Assembly: GCA_932521035.1 (NCBI GenBank)
Contig: OW051493.1
Coordinates: 4,340,001-4,404,000 of the forward strand
Length of the DNA: 64,000 nucleotides
Direction of reading: 5' to 3'
Source of the DNA: Oscheius dolichura
Taxonomy: Eukaryota > Nematoda > Chromadorea > Rhabditida > Rhabditidae
Shown piece after piece: positions 22,224 to 33,341 of this stretch. The notes below the pieces were generated by a model, which saw nothing but the letters and a program-made list of their open reading frames with translations, had not been told where the DNA came from and did no database searches. Both the position numbers and the translations under genes were made by a program. How positions within the stretch are numbered: the first letter of the stretch is position 1; every line of letters starts with the position of its first letter.

Positions 22224-23677
22224 ATGGGAGATCACACCCACGACAACGAAGTATGCTGCCATAATCATGACGCCGGGGCCGACGCTGAAGATGAATCGAG
22301 CCCAGAGATGCAAGAAGTTTTAGCTGCTGAAAAAGTTATAAACGCTTTCCTATACTACAAAAGACTCGGAAAAGAAAAGGCTGTCGGTGGATTCGCACAG
22401 CTCCGGTACGTTGACCCCTTTTCGTTCTTACTTTTCCAGGAAAATACCTACTAAGCACCAGAAGATGATAATGGAGCCGTTTTCAAACCATGTCAAAGAT
22501 GTTGTGCGGTTGCTAGAATTAGATTCCGAGTTAGGATATACTATTTCTAATGTTACCCTTCCAGGATCCTAAAGAAGATGGTAACTATAGGCGCGTGTAG
22601 TTTAAGTGAGGAGACCTTCAAAGCTTTAAAAATGACACAACTCCGACGGCCTGATGCAACTTATATTTCTAAAGTTAGCAGTACAATTCGGCAGATCGTT
22701 AGAGAATGGTCTTCTGAAGGTGAGAACTTCTCTTATAAAAAATAATCACGATTATTTGAAATGTAGCATTTTAGGCGAACCTGACAGAATGACTACGTTC
22801 GGTCCTATATTAGACGAGCTTAAGACACGCTTTCCTAACATTGAGGAGCGTGCGAATGTTAAAATTTATATACCTGGTTGTGGTTTAGGTAAATGATTTT
22901 TTTCTCATTCTGCAAGTTTTTCAGGAAGACTACCGTATGATTTGATTAGAGACGGTTTTTCCGTTACGGGAAATGAATACAGTATGTTTATGTTGATAAC
23001 TTCATGTTTTCTTCTAAATGGATGCAAGGAGGCAATATAAATATAAGTGGTTATAATTATCATTCTTTTAGCCAAATGAATACACACTTCATCCCTATAT
23101 TTTTGATAAAAGTAATAGTTGGTCATATGCAGATCAGTTAAGACCAGTAACATTTCCTGATGTCTGCCCTACTATTGGCAATAATGAGGTTTTTCCTATC
23201 TTTAATTTTAGCTCTTTTTTCAGAGGAAAAATGAATTTGCGATGTGCGCAGGAAACTTCTTAGAAATTACACAAGATGATGAAGACAAATGGGATTCTGT
23301 GGTAACTGCATGGTTTATAGATACTGCTAACAACCTCATCGAGTATATAGGTAGGGGAACCTATGTGATCTCATCGTTTGATGTTCAGATAGAATTTATC
23401 AAATGCTGAAACCTGGAGGTGTATGGGTAAACGTAGGACCACTAACGTATCATTATGAAGATACCGATGGAGAGGTTTCCTTTTCAGAAGAATATTATTT
23501 AAGAGTTTCTTTCAGCTTTCCATTGAATTACCTTATGATGAAATTAAGCGAATAATAGTCCAAACTGGTTTCTCTATCTCAAACGAGAAGAAGATAGATG
23601 CGAAATACACGTGGAATCAAAAGTCTATGTTACACAATGAGTATTGTTGTATTTTTTTCTCTGCCACAAAAAATTGA
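22224..23677 (+). CDS. carnmt1: Carnosine N-methyltransferase-like (N2227 family)
   Basis: SAM-dependent methyltransferase of the CARNMT1/N2227 family, which methylates carnosine and possibly histidine in proteins. Conserved blocks: INAFLYYKRLGKEKAVG, PFSNHVKDVVRLLELDSE, IRQIVREWSSEGE, VKIYIPGCGLG then RLPYDLIRDGFSVTGNEYS (SAM site), FMLITSCFLLNGCKEA, ADQLRPVTFPDVCP, AGNFLEIT, VVTAWFIDTANNLIEYI, RIYQMLKPGGVWVNVGPLTY and ELSIELPYDEIKRIIVQTGF. The N-terminus is His-rich (MGDHTHDNEVCCHNHD). The ATG sits behind CTTGTAGA, a trans-splice-like acceptor, 87 bp after the preceding stop. It is the last member of the same-strand cluster and ends 74 bp from the convergent UBE2J1 stop. Confidence 0.9.
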
Positions 23678-23751
23678 AGCTAATTGGTTTGACTTTTACT
23701 ACTTTTCACAATATTTTATATGTACATTAAAATTACCACAACCCGCTTATC

Positions 23752-24784
23752 TTACGTTATAATACGCCGTAAGACCAACATAACAAAAATGGATACGAGG
23801 ACAACTATCAATGCAGATAAAGCAAAAAATGAAATACCGTTTGACTGGATAGATGTTGTTGGCCTAGGGCTAGATATGGTTAAATTGGATGAAGGGGATG
23901 CTTGCTCTACAGGATTAGTCGTCGATTCATGGGTAGCTATTTCATCTGGCTGTGTCTTGACAGTATTTGAAACGTTTTCAGAAGCTTCACCATCCTAATT
24001 CAAAAATATATGAGAAAAAAAGAATGTATACCACAATGCTGGTAGAAACTGCCTCTGCAAGTTCTTTATTCTCACTGGAAACACTTTTCAACGCATCCTT
24101 CATACAAAGACCACATTCTTTACAAGTCCAGTTAAGGCTCCTAAACAACCGTTAAATATACATGACTTTAACCTTACAATTTAGCCAATTTCTTGCGCTC
24201 TTCGGTAGGATATTTTAGACTACCGATTGCTCCGCCAGGTTCAGATGGCATAAAGCCAATTAATGCGATAAGAGCAGTGCGTACTAAAATGTCTATAAAA
24301 ATAGTTGGACAAGTCTACTTACTAGACCAAGATGGTAACCAAGTTTCAGGATGATAGCCAGATATTGAGAGACAAATTTTCTTATTCAACTCAAAGCGTC
24401 CATTTGGCTGAAAATATTTAATGCGAAAGCTCTTGGAGGTGTATAAAGTAGTTTCAAAGGACCTACTGTGAGAACCACAAGATTCGGAGGCTTCATTGGA
24501 TAATCTGAGGGGAAAATAATCCTTCCATGATAGATTCCTCCTTCGAAATCAGAATCAGCGGGGCCTCTTACAGTGAAATGCCATTCAAATAAATTGTCCT
24601 GAAAGTGAGGGGGTAATTATATAGCTAGTAAAACCTAACACTGAAAGGTTGTGCTGCGTACATGTCTGTCGGTTCTTTCAACTCCATTGCTTCTTTCATC
24701 AAACGTTTTACACCTTACAATAGAGTAGTTTTACAAGAGTAATGCCTTACCTGCATTCCGTGTATTGAACTGAGGAGCAGCCAT
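23752..24784 (-). CDS. ube2j1: Ubiquitin-conjugating enzyme E2 J1-like (ER-associated degradation)
   Basis: Tail-anchored ER E2 of the Ubc6 family. Five or more exons: start MAAPQFNTRNA, then VKRLMKEAMELKEPTDMYAA, DNLFEWHFTVRGPADSDFEG, YHGRIIFPSDYPMKPPNLVV, the active-site exon KKICLSISGYHPETWLPSW (catalytic Cys in ICLS), IRTALIALIGFMPSEPGGAI and SLKYPTEERKKLA. The Cys-containing KECGLCMKDAL segment follows the catalytic domain, as in UBE2J1. The C-terminus has a Ser/Thr/Pro linker and one membrane helix, ISFFALSALIVVLVSIFVML, ending LRRIIT, so the catalytic domain faces the cytosol. It is divergent from the SARA-like gene, with 191 bp between starts. Confidence 0.92.
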
Positions 24785-24975
24785 TTGTCTTGTGATTTTG
24801 GCAGAAACAACTAGTATAAATGTAAACTGACGTTGATTTGCTGGAAAGCCTAGGTCCTACAACGGCTGGTTCATAAATATTGTGACTCGAACAATATTGT
24901 TGTGGAATTTACAGAGAAATCGCAGTATATATTTTGTTGTTTTTGAGCTTCTCCCCTATTTAGCTACTTGCAGAG

Positions 24976-27900
24976 ATGGAGCCTGTACCAGACATGGATG
25001 CACTATTAGATGAAGTAGAAAATTCGGCGGATACTGTTGGACCATCAAATAGTAGTGCTTATGAATGGAGAAATACGACAAATGTACAAACTTTTCAAGC
25101 TCCCCAGGTGCTTAATTCCATCACAGTACGTTGTTTTACAAATCAGTTAACGTTTTGGTAATTCAGAATAGTCCTGCAACTCGTTTTATTGAATCTGATC
25201 CCGGCCCTTATATTCATGAACCGGAGCAGGAGTCGAAAGGTAAGCCAAATTTATTGTTTTATCATAAATTTGTTGAAGTCGTAGAAGAACAATCCTCAGA
25301 GAAAGCGACAACACCGCCGCTTCCCGAAGAATTTGCTACTCAGGTATCCATCACGCTTTGACCATAATTTGGCGTTACTCATCTAATGCTTTCATAGAAT
25401 GTGCATAATAAAATTGCTTTTAACATGCCTCTCGCTTACTATTTTCTTTCTAACATATTTATTCCACGAAGGTTTTACACATTTTTTATAGGAATTACCC
25501 GAAATGACTCATCCCGAAACGTCTAGTATTGACGCTGAAGCACCTGTTGTGGAAGAGAACAAGGTTGATGACAATGTGGAATTCGACAAAGCACTTGAGC
25601 GTTATCTGGAACAATTCTCAGACGACGGTATTACTATATGTCAACAAGAGAAAAAACGATTAATCCAGATGAAGAAAAAACAGAACAGCTACAAAACATC
25701 AAAAGCGAAAGGGGTGAAAATGAATTGCAGGACAACAGCCTTTCTAATATGTACGTTGATAAAGAGGAAGAGTTCGCAGGTGGGAAGAATAGCAAAGAAA
25801 TGTAAGAAGATAATTTAGAAGAAACATCGGCAAGTCCGACAGAAGAATTGGCCCACGCCGCGGAAATGGTAGCAAACGATATTCTTTCTAATGTCATGGG
25901 CGGGTGAGTAGCGAAGAATTTTGTATTATCTCGGCTGTAGCTCTGATTTGATGTATACCGAAGGTTCAATAGAGCCAGACCAGTTTTACACCATACCGAA
26001 GGAACCAGCAGAAGAAGAGTATGGAGAACATAAAACAACAAGTAGTCCCTCGAAGTCTGCAAATTATCAAGAAAAGCAGAAACCTCTGGAGACTTGGGAA
26101 AAGCCGGAAGTGATGTTGGCAGGAACTTCCAAAGATTCGCATAAGGACGAAATTAATCGGGAGGCCGAAGCTCAAAAAATACCGGAGGTGGAAACACTAT
26201 CGTATACTCCCGAGTTGGCAACCGAAGACGAGGAGGAATCATCTTCTTTGATTGTCGAAACGGGCCATCAGGATCAAGAAACGTGGGTTGTCCATTTGTA
26301 TTGAATTGCCAATTTTAGAGAGGAGAATGTATTGGAGATCGCTGTTGTAGATGTCGTTGACGAGGAGCCGTCGGGTTTTCATCAGGAAGAGACCCCGGTA
26401 GATTCCGTCGAGGATGCGACAGAAAATGTGTGTCAACAAATGAATACAAAATGCAGATATCTTCAGACAATAGCCACCTTCCACAATCTGGACCAGGAGT
26501 CTTCCTCCTCTCGTCTCACAGAGAGTGAACTGCTCCTTGGAAAGGTATGGAATCCATGCAGGACACAGAAAGATATCCCCTTTCCAGCAAAAGCCCTATT
26601 GGATTCCAGACAGTGACTGCGACAGCTGCATGCTCTGTTCCTCCCGTTTCACCCTCCTAAGTCGACGTCACCACTGCCGGTCTGCACTGCCATCCTCTTC
26701 CGATAAACAAAGATAGTTTACAGTGCCTGTGGCCGGGTTCTCTGCTCGACGTGTTGCGGTTCCAAAGCCGTTTTGGAGTACATGAAAACGGAGGACGAAG
26801 CGAAGAAATCCCTCCCTGCTCGGGTCTGCCAGCCATGTGTCGTCATGTTGGCTAAAATAGAGGAATACGAGAAACAACGAGCAGAGAGGTGGGACTGGCT
26901 AATTCCCATTGAAGATGTTCATTATCAGGGAACAGTCGGTGGCTCCTCCAAAAGGCGTCCTCAAGTCGCGGAGTGAAACCGAGGCGGAGCAGAACGAGCC
27001 GAGCACCTCGGAGGCGCCTGTCCAGCCGAAGAGGAGTGTCACCTTCCGGTAGGCTCCCATCCTCCTCTCACTTTTCCTCTTTCTTCAGAGACGGAGTCAA
27101 CCCAGGAACTGGCTCAGGAATTGCTCCTGACGCGGAAAGGTCAACCGCAATTAGACCCAAAAAGGTTTTTGTCTTCCTCTTTCATCCATTGTGCCACCCT
27201 CAGAAATCGAGGAAACGGCCGTCGATTGTGAGACGAGTGACCGAACTGAAACTGGAGGACGAGCTGACGTGTTACCTCCCGGCCGAGGAGACACAGCCTT
27301 TGATTGTCCGGACTACCCATGGATCTTTTGAGAACCAGACGTGGAAAGAGACCGCCCAGAGGATACACGAGGGATCGTTGGCGACGGTCGTGGTCAGGAA
27401 GAACCTCCTTTGCACGGTACAGGCCAGCACTGGTTTGTTGACTGGAAAGTATCGAAAGAAGCAGTTATTTAGTTTCTGAGACAGAGATTTACTCCGCCGT
27501 AAGCAGGGGCTTCGATTCGGTCGGCCTGGACGAGGTCGTGTTCATTTGGAAGAGGAAGGACGAGGAGGTCGGAATCCGAGAAGTCCTCGTCGTCTTGGAT
27601 CGAATATCACAGGTTTGCGAGCTCTGTATCCATCTATAATTCCATTTCAGATATTCCGTAGTGCCCTCGACGGAGACACTTCGGGTGTCCAGCAGGTCGT
27701 CTCTCGGTTCCCCCGAATCCATTCCTCCTCCCAGACGGCCTATCCTCTTCCTAAACATATCTATTTCTACCGCCCCACTTCCCAGGTATCATTCCTCCCG
27801 ATTCGTCCTCCAGTTCTGCTTCAGCAATTTGGTCCCCTCAAAGTCCCCTCGACGCCGTTCCTCGTCGCTTGTTTCCTGGCAGACAGCGAGTTGTCCTGGA

Positions 27901-29222
27901 TCATGGCCTGCCCCAACCGCGTCCTCTTCCGACTCGGACTGAAATATGGATGTAGGGTCTCTTCTTTCCTATTTACTATTCTTTCATTTCAGTCTACCCG
28001 TTCCCCATCGTCAATATCCCCGAGCGAGAGGCCGTCTTCTCCTCCGAGACGATGAACACCGTCCTCAAAGTTTTCACCGATTTCCGTAGCTGGACCTTCC
28101 GGATGGTCAGCATACCCGGATCAACACTCGCTCTCACGAATGAAACAACCATTTTGAAGATTCCCAGAGATGCACAGTCAGAGGTTTTTGTCTTTTTATA
28201 CAGCTAATTTAAATTGTCCAGATCAAGACGATAATGTCGTGGAACAAGGCCATGTTGGCCTGGAGCTGCGATGTCAACTCGTCCGCGGACAGCCATCTCG
28301 TCTGCGAGGAGAACGACGGCATCTACTCCACCCATGTCTTCTCAAAGGGCAATACTCGTAATGGTAAGCGGGAACTTCATAGATTACAAAGTCCTTTTCA
28401 GCTACTGGTGCATCTTTCGTCATTCTGGACGGCGGGCTGAAGAGCACCTCCCAGTTACAGGTAGGGCCTTTTTCTTGTCCTCCCCATTGTTTCTATTCAG
28501 GTCTCCGTCTTTGAGGACGGCGTGGCCATTCGAGTACAAGCGGAACAGTATCGAGCCATCTGCGAAGCCTTGCAGGAATTGGATCCGAGAGATATTTCCG
28601 TGAAGGACTCCAGTGGGACGGAGCTCTTCATAGAATGGGTGGAGAGTAACGAGAACGTCGGGAAGTATGCCGTCACCTCACCCATTGACAAACTGTTGTT
28701 GGAGGTATATCCTCTTCCTCATTGTTTCTATTCCCAGTACAGGACAAATTCCAATATGGTCTCTCCTTGGAACGGGCGCTCACGGCCATCCTCGAGGTCC
28801 AGTCTGTCCCCGGTCTTGGTGTCCGTCTTTCACACGTCTACAATCTCCACAAAGGACGCCTCGCACCCGAAGAAGAGCCTAAAGTCTTCAGGTTTTTAAT
28901 TTATTGTGCATAAGACAACAATAATTTCAGTATAGTAGAGATGTTGTCCAGAGAATGCACTGCCCTCCTGGGTCCGTATCTTCCAGCCCTGATCAGCCTG
29001 GACATCGAGTCGGTCACCATCCGGTTCTACGCGTTTCAAGATTCCGTCGAGTACGACGTCTCCTCCTGGCTCGGGCTGGAACAAGAGAATGTCAAGTACC
29101 GGGAGAGTATGGATCAGTTGATCCCCGTCCTCTGCAACCTGGCCGAGTACGTCTCCAACGGAATCCACCTCGAATTCACCCTGACCTTCATCCAAACAAT
29201 GGCCCTGCCCACCCCCGTCTAG
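24976..29222 (+). CDS. SARA-like FYVE protein (Smad anchor, ZFYVE9/ZFYVE16 family)
   Basis: Endosomal PI3P-binding adaptor linking TGF-beta receptors to Smads. The N-terminal third (24976-26600) is acidic, low in conservation and AT-rich. The FYVE finger spans about 26600-26860: DCDSCMLCSSRFTLLSRRHH with CR (the R-R-HHCR PI3P motif), ACGRVLCSTCCGSK and ARVCQPC. Next comes PPKGVLKSRSE...RSVTFRDGVNPG, which lines up with the Smad-binding region of SARA (VGVLK...VWFADG). The C-terminal domain includes IPNREAV-type blocks (FPIVNIPEREAVFSSE), DSHLVCEENDGIY, ATGASFVILDGGLKS, VEDGVAI-like VFEDGVAIRVQAEQY, FIEWVESNENVGKYAVTSPI and ends in TLTFIQTMALPTPV. The ATG follows CTTGCAGAG. Base composition changes abruptly within the gene near 26350. 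Confidence 0.85.
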
Positions 29223-31482
29223 TCATCTCCCGCCCCCGTGTCACCGTGATATATACCGGCTCTTTCCCTTCTGTGATAAGCTAGAGATCATAATATAGAG
29301 ATTCCTCCCAGGGGAATATAATGTAATACGAGTAAATAAATGTTCCAATTAGTCGGCCGCTGCCCACTCTTTTGTTTGTTTGCCGAATCCGTGAACATTG
29401 TATTGTTTTACACTTTCCAGCTCCCTGGGCAGATAATCTTCCTTCTTAGACGGAAGAGGGAAAATCTGATTGGCAGCTGCTCAAAACACCTGCTAATCTA
29501 TTTGTTTGAGGGGGAAAAGGAGCGGGACTGACGACAGAAGACGGGGCAGGGGGTGGTGATCGGGGAAGCCCCTACCACAAGAGAAAATCCACGACTGCAA
29601 TATGGAAGAGAGACAGAGCCTGGCTGCACCCAGCTGGGTTTCCGGGAAGTCTGCAGGTACCCGGAAATCATAGAACGCCCTTCCTTCTGCCACTACCCAG
29701 GATGGGCGCCTTCCTTCCCCAGAACTTCTTCGGGCAGATCTTGGAATCGGTCGAGATAAAGACGAGCACAAAGGTCACATCCTCAGTAATCCTCTTGCTG
29801 TAAGTAGAGACAGGATAAGGAAATTGTGTGGATCTGAAGCAAGACGGATTCTCAGAAGATCCCACATGGCTAAAAGTACACTGGCCAAGAGCTGGCATTT
29901 TTGATCTGCCCTCCTCTTCCGCTCATTGTTCTCTTGATGTACCATCTCCGTCCACTCATCTGTGATGTATTAGTCCTTCTTTTTTCGCCGTCGTCTTCTC
30001 CGAGGCGTTCCCCCTGCTCGGTCCACAGTTGATTCTCACCAGAGCGGCCCCGCCCCTATTCAGAGACCTTTCTCCCCCGAGCTGCCGTCCCCGATGCTGT
30101 ACTCGACGCTTGTTCTCAATCTCGTCATCGTTGGTGGGTGCTTTTGAATCTTTTGTTTCTGGACCCTAGCCTCGGCTCTAATGGCCGCTTCCGTCCCTGA
30201 TATCCGGTATATTTTGACGGCTGGGAAAACGGGAGACTTTCCCAGCCAGTGAGAGTCAGCTAGCACCGGCTAATTAACTTTACCTCGGTTTAAAAACAAG
30301 ATGGAGTACAATGCCAACCGGGGGAATATGTCTCTTTTGCGTGACGGGCCATCGAGGAGACATTAATTGTGGGTCCATAACAGGGGCCACCATTACGAGC
30401 CGGGGAGAGAGGGCCGTCGTCTGATCATAGGAGGAGACAAAATTGAGGAGCAGCCCCGTTCCGAGGAGGGGGCTCGTTGACCAGCCACATTTCCTGTCGG
30501 CGTGCCGTTGTTCCTCGTTTTGTTAACCCGAAATCCAACCCAAAGCACACCCGGCACTCATCCCATAACATTATGCATGCGGACATTTTAACCGAAAAAG
30601 AGAAAGGGACTCCTCCCCAAAACAAGCCACGGAATTGCCTTAATTCTTTTGGTACCGCCATAAACACGGGGAGTTATGACGGTCAGGGCCTCGTAAATCA
30701 GCCGGGTATCCACAGCAGGCGAGGGTGGACACCAAGAGCAACAGGAAACGACTCTAGTGATTGGAGACGGGCCCTGGGAAACGGCCGGCAATCTCTGTTT
30801 TCGATCTTTACCCACACTTATTTCCCGCCTTAATGAAAATGTCCTCCTTCCGAGTAAATAGTCAAATTAAATGAAGCAAAAGCCGGTGTCCCTCCGAAAA
30901 AGGCGACAAAGGGCCATAAATAATGAGGGAGATAGTCTGCCCGGCACTTCTAGCCGTTCATCCCCTCTCAGCCGACGACAGCCCCCATCCTCCCGTGGCT
31001 TGTTGCGATGACGGCGACGGGAAGAGGGTTTCCGGCGTCTCTTCTGATGTTTTGGGAGAGACACTCGTAGTCGAGGGAAATGTTCACCACCAAAAAAGAG
31101 GGCGGCTGTGGGAAATTCATGCTCGAATAAATGATTTGCAGGAGGGTTTTGTGCGGGACCAGGGTCACCATTTTCAGCTCAAATGAACTGGATGCTCTCG
31201 GGATGAGTCACGATCTTTTAAAAAGGGAGATCTCGGGAATCGGAGGAGAGGAAAGGGCCGAGGCGGACTAACTCCTGTGGAACACGGAACACCGCGTGTC
31301 TCTAGATTTTTCACGCGGGACCTGATTCATTTTTGAATGAGCCGGGACCTCATTTCCGCAGTCAACTCTCAATCACCATGAATAATTTCTTAGTCAATTC
31401 AATTATTTCCCGTAGAAAGCAATTGGATCCAGGTGGCCCGTGGGCGAGGATGGCGTTGCTTTTCACCGAAAAATAACAGAAA
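29223..31482. other. Gene-free region between SARA-like gene and GPCR
   Basis: About 2.2 kb with no supported gene. The SARA-like poly(A) signal AATAAA is at 29335-29340. Frames near 29553, 30477 and 31433 have no family features. Likely 5' regulatory sequence of the receptor. Confidence 0.4.
29335..29340 (+). terminator. Poly(A) signal of the SARA-like gene
   Basis: AATAAA 113 nt past the stop codon. Confidence 0.55.
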
Positions 31483-33043
31483 TGTTTTCAGCGGGGCTGG
31501 CTATCGTTTTCAATCTGGCCGCGTTGGTGGCGGTGCTGGTTCTGCGAAAGGGACGTTCCATCAAGTGAGCCGGGGGACGGGCTGCCCCGAGGAACTGATG
31601 CCTTTCAGAGACAACCCGAGTCTGGTGCCGCTGCTCTGCCTCCTCCTGATAGACTTTGGACTGTCCTTCCTGCTGGCCGCCCCCTTGTACTCCTTCCTCT
31701 CCGAAATGTAAGTCCCTCTGAGTGATGGCCGCACAAGCCCCGGGGTTTACCGCCGAATCCTTCCGCCTCATTATGGTGATCCTCGGATTTTGGACGCCGA
31801 AATAATAAAACAAAAGTCAATTACGCGACAGAAAGACCAAAAGGGAAAATGGGATAAGGTGCAGGAAAGGGGATAAGAAAAGAACATGACGTGGCCGAGT
31901 TCCGTCGAATTCTATGCCGCGAAACGAGGTCCGACTATCACGTCCGCCATTTATGGGACACGAGCTCTATTTCCAGACCGTTCTTCGACTGGCTGTCCTG
32001 CCAGGTCTACGGGGGACTGGACATGGCTCTTAGTCTCTCCCAGTTCCTCCTGGCCTGTCTCATCGCCTTTGACCGCTACGTGGCCTCCCTCTCCCCCAAA
32101 TGGGGCCATTGGCGGTGTCACTCCAACTACATCAAAGTCACCTTCTTCGCCGTGGCCAGTGCCTGCGTCTGGAGCTTCGTCCCTGTCCTGGGGTACGGTA
32201 GATACGATACCTTCCTCAACGGTCATTTCTGTTCCCTTGATTGGAAACAGGTTATCATCCAATTTTATCAAAGATACAAATAACTTCAGGGAGACTTGGA
32301 CTCTTCGCCGGAGGCGGCCGAACATGCCCAACATGCTCACCACTACATAGGATTCCTGACGGCTACCTGCCTCGTCTTCTTCCTGATCCCGGTCTGCATC
32401 GCCTCCGCCTTATATTATTCGATCATTGACCATATTGACAGGTATTATTCATTAGATCGGGATCAACAACACACTTGAGGTTAAACAATGCTGACGTGAG
32501 AGACGACTCCAACGCGACCGGTGGCAATAGCTGCACCTGGGCGCCGAAGAACCACATTGCAAAGGTATACTGTACATTTAATTGTACAGAGATAATATTC
32601 AGGTGGGGCTGGGATGTCTCTTGTCCTCTACTCTTCCCTACTTGGCTTATTCCATCGTCTGCTTGAACCCGATGAAGTCCGACTTCAAGCCGCCCTCCTA
32701 TGTGGTGGCCCCAGCCCTCATCAGCCGGCTCAGTACTGTCCTCAACCCCATTCTCTATGTTTTGTAAGTTGCTATACCCTTCAAAATAGAAATAAAATAC
32801 AGATTTAACCCGGAGATCATCCCGATCGAGGCCTTCCTAGCCAAGAGACAAGCAAGACGTCGTCCTCCCCCTAAAACCTATCACACTATCAATTTGATGA
32901 TGAACGTACCGGGAGTCTCGTTCCCCCTGCTCACTCCGACCATCCCTAGGAGACAGCTGCCCCGAATCCCTCCGCATCTGGCCTCTCCCAGTAAGAGACC
33001 AGAGAATTCCGTCTTCTACGGTGAAACCTATCCAATGCTTTAG
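31483..33043 (+). CDS. Opsin-like class A GPCR lacking the retinal lysine
   Basis: Seven-helix receptor. TM1 LAIVFNLAALVAVLVLRKG; TM2 LVPLLCLLLIDFGLSFLLA; TM3 with the disulfide Cys in WLSCQVYGGLDMALSLSQF and the D/ERY motif as FDRYVASLSP; TM4 VTFFAVASACVWSFVPVLGY; extracellular loop 2 GRYDTFLNGHFCSLDW, an opsin-style loop with its Cys; TM5 FLTATCLVFFLIPVCIASAL; TM6 LGCLLSSTLPYLAYSIVC; TM7 ALISRLSTVLNPILYVLF. The PxLGYGRY...C..W loop and the TM7 pattern resemble opsins and peropsin-like receptors, but the residue six before the NP of NPILY is Arg (CGG, 32726-32728), where opsins have the retinal-binding Lys. The start at MFSAGLA is uncertain; an upstream exon may add an extracellular N-terminus. 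AATAAA lies 13 nt past the stop. Confidence 0.8.
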
Positions 33044-33055
33044 GTGCTACGTGTC

Positions 33056-33061
33056 AATAAA
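33056..33061 (+). terminator. Poly(A) signal of the opsin-like GPCR
   Basis: AATAAA 13 nt past the stop at 33043. Confidence 0.65.
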
Positions 33062-33341
33062 GCCTTAATAATTCCCAGTTTTTTTTATTCGCTGTTGTCC
33101 TTCGATTGACTTGCTAAATAACAAAGACAAATAAAAAGAGCAAAGGTCAGAAATCCGTCAAGCTGCTCGTCGGGGGAGATGTCCATCCATAGCTGAGCGG
33201 ATCAGACAAAGCGGCGTTCGAGTTTTTTGCAGGGAGGATGCCCGGGGAGGGTCTAGATTAGAGGAGGATGGTTTCTTTGTATTACCTGGCCCTTATCAGC
33301 TGTATGTGTGAATGGTCACTCGCTCCTTATCGCCGGGCCAC

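Noticed and set aside
19000..26400. AT-rich block as contamination, horizontal transfer or mis-assembly
   Set aside because: The boundaries fall inside PIG-A and the SARA-like gene with continuous reading frames and family matches, and the genes are ordinary animal orthologues with introns.
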